Part shown: piece by piece, positions 16,195 through 18,884 of the stretch
Layout of the letters: each line of letters begins with the position of its first letter
How positions within the stretch are numbered: the first letter of the stretch is position 1
NCBI GenBank assembly: GCA_903827085.1
Contig: CAIKHC010000085.1
Span: forward strand, 1 to 18,884
Direction of reading: 5' to 3'
Source of the DNA: an uncultured Candidatus Nemicrothrix sp.
Lineage (GTDB): Bacteria; Actinomycetota; Acidimicrobiia; Acidimicrobiales; Acidimicrobilacustridaceae
Length of the DNA stretch: 18,884 nucleotides
Program-made: the position numbers and the translations under genes
The notes under the pieces: generated by a model
The model's database searches: none
What the model saw: only the letters and a program-made list of their open reading frames with translations
Told to the model about the DNA's origin: nothing

Positions 16195-16983
16195 ATGTCC
16201 GAATCGATCTATGAACTTTGGCGTGCAGCGGTCAACGACCACCGCCCTATCGCTTTAGCGACGGTGATTGAAGGCGAGCACGTGGGTTCCAAAGTCATCG
16301 TCGGTGATGGCATCGAGCCGACCGGCACGCTTGGCGACGCCGATCTTGATCGAGTTGTCATTCGAGACACCATCGGTGAACTTGCTGGTGGCCGAAGTGG
16401 AGTGCGTCACTACGGTCCTCATGGCGAGGCCCGTGAAGATGCGGTTTCGATTTTCATTGAATCATTTGCTCCGCCGCCGCAGATGTTGATTTTCGGTGCG
16501 GTGGATTTCACTGGGGCCCTCGTGAAGGTCGCCAAGGTCATGGGCTACCGCGTCACGGTCTGCGACGCGCGTGAGGTTTTCGCCACCAAGCGTCGATTTC
16601 CTTCCGCCGATGAAGTCGTGGTCGATTGGCCCCATCGCCATCTTGAAAAGGTTGGCGATCGCTTAGGCCAGCGAGACGCAGTCTGTGTGCTTACGCACGA
16701 TCACAAGTTCGATGTGCCAGCGATTCAGGCTGCTCTTGCGACTGGCGTTGGATATCTCGGGGCTATGGGAAGTCGCCGGACTTGTGCTGAGCGGCTTGAG
16801 CGTCTCGCCGAGGCTGGCGCCGATATGGATCAGGTCAATCAACGCCTTCATGCGCCAATCGGTCTTGATCTTGGGGGACGAACGCCAGAAGAAACGGCGA
16901 TTGCTATTTGTGCTGAAGTCATCGCAGCACGCACTGGACGAGTAAGCGCGTCACTGAGCGATACGACCGGCAGCATTCACTAA
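16195..16983 (+). CDS. XdhC-family protein with C-terminal Rossmann domain (CoxF/CoxI-like)
   Basis: 262 residues from ATG 16195. The N-terminal part (1-90) is a diverged XdhC_CoxI domain that lacks the GGCVE and CGG cysteine motifs. The C-terminal part is a well-conserved XdhC Rossmann domain: MLIFGAVDFTGALVKVAKVM (97-116), VLTHDHKFDVPAI (165-177), YLGAMGSRRT (187-196) and APIGLDLGGRTPEETAIAI (220-238). The second glycine of the usual GAGDHA nucleotide loop reads V (GAVDF). Its role is likely maturation or insertion of the Mo cofactor into the CoxL-type subunit. Start choices are TTG 16183, GTG 16186 (overlapping the previous stop) and ATG 16195. GGTGA at 16185-16189 sits five bases before the ATG, and MSESIYELWRA fits the family start. 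Confidence 0.9.
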   Translation: MSESIYELWRAAVNDHRPIALATVIEGEHVGSKVIVGDGIEPTGTLGDADLDRVVIRDTIGELAGGRSGVRHYGPHGEAREDAVSIFIESFAPPPQMLIFGAVDFTGALVKVAKVMGYRVTVCDAREVFATKRRFPSADEVVVDWPHRHLEKVGDRLGQRDAVCVLTHDHKFDVPAIQAALATGVGYLGAMGSRRTCAERLERLAEAGADMDQVNQRLHAPIGLDLGGRTPEETAIAICAEVIAARTGRVSASLSDTTGSIH

Positions 16984-17002
16984 CAACATCGATGGTTTCT
17001 GA

Positions 17003-17015
17003 TCGCCACGGGCGA
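17003..17015. terminator. Small hairpin between convergent XdhC and coxM-like genes
   Basis: TCGCC-ACG-GGCGA forms a 5-bp stem in the 38-base gap where two convergent genes end. It could end transcripts from either side, but it is short and lacks T-runs. It is the only candidate in the gap. Confidence 0.2.
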
Positions 17016-17021
17016 CCAGTG

Positions 17022-17849
17022 TTACGACAGGCCGGACTCTTCAAGCGAACGACGTACAAGAACGCGTGCCAGATGCTCGCGGTACTCAGACGACGCGTTG
17101 ATGTCGCTTTGTGCTTCGGTGCCCTCATTGGCAAACGCTGCAGCGTCGGCAGCACCTGCACCGGACTTCACCGCGTCCATTACTGCGCTTGCGAGCAGGG
17201 GAGTCGAGCCCATGTTGACAAGTGCGACGCCAGTCGAGCCATTGGCGCGAACAGTAGCGACACCGACAATGGCCCAGTCCTGAGCACGACGGTTGAACTT
17301 TTGAAATGACCAACCCTGCGTGTCGAGCTTTGGGATACGGATCTCGGTGAGCAACTCATCGGGAGCAAGCGCAGACTCAAGGAAGCCGGTGAAGAATTCA
17401 GATGCTGCGATTTCGCGGGTTCCGTTGGGGCCGGTGGCCACAAGCGTGCCACCCATCGCCAGGATGACTGCCGGAAGATCAGATGCGGGGTCGGCGTGGG
17501 CAAGAGAACCGCCGAGGGTGCCGCGATGGCGAACCTGAGGATCGCCGACGTGGCCGGCTGCGTGTGCAAGAAGTGGTGCGTCTGCAGCCAACATCGTGCT
17601 GATTTCGAGATCGCGGTGGCGCGTGAGTGCGCCAATGGCGATGTGATCGCCGGCATCGTTGATGTAGCGAAGGTCATCGAGGCGGCCAACGTCGACCAGG
17701 ACCGAAGGAGCAGCGAGGCGCAGCTTCATGAGCGGGAGGAGTGAATGTCCGCCAGCAAGGAGCTTGGCTTCATCGCCGTGTTCGGTGAGTGCGGCGAGAG
17801 CGGCATCGACAGAGTCGGCACGGACGTAGTCGAACGATGCGGGGATCAC
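17022..17849 (-). CDS. Molybdenum hydroxylase FAD-binding medium subunit, CoxM-like
   Basis: 275 residues. FAD-binding domain of the molybdopterin dehydrogenase family, with [15 protein letters not shown] (30-44), [20 protein letters not shown] (107-126) and a C-terminal CO_deh_flav_C domain (about 170-270, [17 protein letters not shown]). The glycine-rich FAD loops AGGHS and TLGGS are intact. It would accept electrons from the CoxS 2Fe-2S centres and pass them to an external acceptor, which is not identifiable here. The start is GTG 17849, which overlaps the coxS stop as GTGA (17849-17846), so M and S are translationally coupled. It converges on the XdhC gene. An extended C-terminal run of Ala, Glu and Ser is normal for the family. 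Confidence 0.93.
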   Translation of the reverse strand: MIPASFDYVRADSVDAALAALTEHGDEAKLLAGGHSLLPLMKLRLAAPSVLVDVGRLDDLRYINDAGDHIAIGALTRHRDLEISTMLAADAPLLAHAAGHVGDPQVRHRGTLGGSLAHADPASDLPAVILAMGGTLVATGPNGTREIAASEFFTGFLESALAPDELLTEIRIPKLDTQGWSFQKFNRRAQDWAIVGVATVRANGSTGVALVNMGSTPLLASAVMDAVKSGAGAADAAAFANEGTEAQSDINASSEYREHLARVLVRRSLEESGLS

Positions 17850-18319
17850 TTTGATGCCCCGTGTGATTCAGCAGCGCACGCAAGAACGGACTTCACAATG
17901 TTGTGATAGCCGGTGCATCGGCAGAGATTGCCTTCAAGCCCAATGCGAACATCGGCTTCGGAAGGGTTGGGGATTTCGTCGAGAAGTGACACTGCTGCCA
18001 TCACCATGCCAGGGGTGCAGTACCCGCACTGGAGTCCATGGTTCTCTTGGAAACAGCGCTGCATCGGGTGAAGGGTGTCGCCATCGGCAAGTCCTTCGAT
18101 CGTGGTCACAGAGAGACCATCGACCTGAGCGGCGAGCATCGTGCATGACTTCGCTGACTCGCCTTCAACATGAATGGTGCACGCGCCGCACGAAGAGGTG
18201 TCGCAGCCGACGTTGGTGCCAGTGAGGCCTAGTTCATCGCGAAGAAAGTGCACCAGAAGCGTGCGAGGTTCGACGTCGCCGGACCGCTGCTCGCCATTGA
18301 CCGTCACCGTGATCTGCAT
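17846..18319 (-). CDS. Molybdenum hydroxylase 2Fe-2S small subunit, CoxS-like
   Basis: 157 residues from ATG 18319. The N-terminal plant-ferredoxin-type domain has C39, C44, C47 and C59 ([17 protein letters not shown]). The helical domain carries the second cluster at C98, C101, C133 and C135 (QCGYCTPGM and [12 protein letters not shown]). All eight cluster ligands are present. It relays electrons from the Mo site of the large subunit to FAD on CoxM. The open frame reaches back to 18472, but the extra 51 residues show no family similarity and would cross the divergent gene's start. [10 protein letters not shown] is the expected start and GAGGGGGA lies just before it. A predicted stem-loop covers that ribosome site. 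Confidence 0.95.
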   Translation of the reverse strand: MQITVTVNGEQRSGDVEPRTLLVHFLRDELGLTGTNVGCDTSSCGACTIHVEGESAKSCTMLAAQVDGLSVTTIEGLADGDTLHPMQRCFQENHGLQCGYCTPGMVMAAVSLLDEIPNPSEADVRIGLEGNLCRCTGYHNIVKSVLACAAESHGASK

Positions 18320-18322
18320 GTT

Positions 18323-18386
18323 CCCCCTCGGCGCAAACCCGCCGGAACTGCACCGGCGAACGGGTTGCAGACTAGCCGAGCAGGGG
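18323..18386 (-). promoter_or_regulatory. Foldable coxS leader that pairs with its Shine-Dalgarno
   Basis: On the minus strand, CCCC-TG-CTCGGC (18386-18375) can pair with GCCGAGGGGG (18332-18323), which is the ribosome site itself, leaving only TG bulged. Inside lies a second stem, AACCC/GGGTT (18366-18362 with 18340-18336) plus GCCGG/CCGGC (18357-18353 with 18345-18341), with a 4-base bulge and a 7-base loop. An alternative -10 hexamer TAGTCT (18375-18370) would start transcription inside the element and remove the outer helix. The pairing is exact; the function is inferred. I cannot match it to the Moco riboswitch. Confidence 0.4.
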
Positions 18387-18420
18387 AGCGGACTGGCTCG
18401 TCGGATGCTTGACTGTTCTC

Positions 18421-18884
18421 GTGAGTGTTCCTCAACCGCAGATCGCAGTGGTGTTGGCCGCAGGTGGTTCAACGCGCTTTGGTGCGGGAGCGAAGCAACT
18501 CGCCACCGTCGACGGAACGCCTCTGGTGGCGATCGCGGTGCAAGCGGCAGTCAGCGCCGGATGTTTCGCAGAGGTCATTGTCGTGGAGGGTGCAGTCCCG
18601 CTTGGGTCAGTGGTGCCTGAGGGGGTGCGGATCATCGAGAACCCGGATTGGGCCTCGGGGCAGGCCGGCTCGCTGCAGACGGCGATTGAGGCGGCTCGGA
18701 GTGCCGGTGCGGGGGCGGTGGTCGTTGGGCTGGCGGATCAGCCGGGGGTGACGGCCGAGGACTGGCGATTGATTTCACAGGCCGAGACGCAGCTGCCCAT
18801 CGTGGTGGCCACGTATGAAGGAGTTCGTGGAAATCCCGTTCGACTTGGGTCTGAGATTTGGGACGAACTGCCAAAAGAGGGCGA
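18421..18884 (+). CDS. Molybdenum cofactor cytidylyltransferase, MocA/MobA-like, 3' end outside window
   Basis: The first 154 residues of an NTP_transf_3 nucleotidyltransferase. The nucleotide-binding motif is [17 protein letters not shown] (11-27, with K25). The metal/substrate segment is GLADQPGVT (103-111), followed by [16 protein letters not shown]. MocA-type enzymes attach CMP to the molybdopterin cofactor to make the cytosine dinucleotide form used by xanthine dehydrogenase-family enzymes, which fits the neighbours. A MobA guanylyltransferase is less likely in this context. The start is GTG 18421, 101 bases from the divergent coxS start, with no Shine-Dalgarno seen. It runs in an open frame to the last base. 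The shared spacer could co-regulate it with coxS and coxM. Confidence 0.88.
   Translation, partial: MSVPQPQIAVVLAAGGSTRFGAGAKQLATVDGTPLVAIAVQAAVSAGCFAEVIVVEGAVPLGSVVPEGVRIIENPDWASGQAGSLQTAIEAARSAGAGAVVVGLADQPGVTAEDWRLISQAETQLPIVVATYEGVRGNPVRLGSEIWDELPKEG

Noticed and set aside
18320..18472. Extended coxS start giving 208 residues
   Set aside because: The extra N-terminus has no family similarity, overlaps the divergent mocA-like start, and a proper ribosome site precedes ATG 18319.

Overview
The window reads as chromosomal DNA of a moderately GC-rich actinobacterium. The run mfd, a secreted parvulin-type foldase, mazG, eno and an ftsB/divIC-like gene is a recurring actinobacterial order, and GTG starts and stop/start overlaps are common. 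The class is inference; an Acidimicrobiia-like lineage is plausible. The first ~290 bases do not fit. They hold a peptide-binding-protein fragment with different codon choice that collides head-on with a truncated OB-fold gene, so positions 281-292 look like a chimeric junction.

Layout. 1-292: fragment of an SBP_bac_5 substrate-binding protein (+). 281-538: OB-fold gene missing its 3' end (-). 540-2561: KimA/APC-type permease with a cytosolic C-terminal domain (-). 2562-2775: divergent spacer with several inverted repeats. 2776-10502: housekeeping block (+): mfd, parvulin lipoprotein, mazG with an N-terminal methylase-like domain, eno, ftsB-like.

10571 to the end is a molybdenum-hydroxylase (xanthine dehydrogenase/CO dehydrogenase superfamily) locus. 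In order it holds the large catalytic subunit with a form II AYRGAGR loop, an unannotated 48-residue membrane peptide, a pirin, a CoxD-like MoxR ATPase, a CoxE-like VWA protein, a short XdhC/CoxI-domain protein and a longer XdhC with a Rossmann domain, all on +. The FAD (CoxM) and 2Fe-2S (CoxS) subunits follow on the minus strand. A MocA/MobA-like cytidylyltransferase starts divergently from coxS and runs off the end.

How the genes fit together. L, M and S would form an (LMS)2 enzyme moving electrons from a substrate at the Mo site through two 2Fe-2S centres to FAD. MocA would make the cytidine dinucleotide form of the Mo cofactor, the XdhC proteins would carry and mature it, and the CoxD/CoxE ATPase-VWA pair would help activate the enzyme. 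The active-site loop lacks the copper-ligand cysteine of true CO dehydrogenase, so the substrate is unknown. The most interesting points are the split XdhC, the tiny membrane peptide, the two-strand arrangement of the subunit genes, a foldable leader that would bury the coxS ribosome-binding site, and the junction at the left edge.
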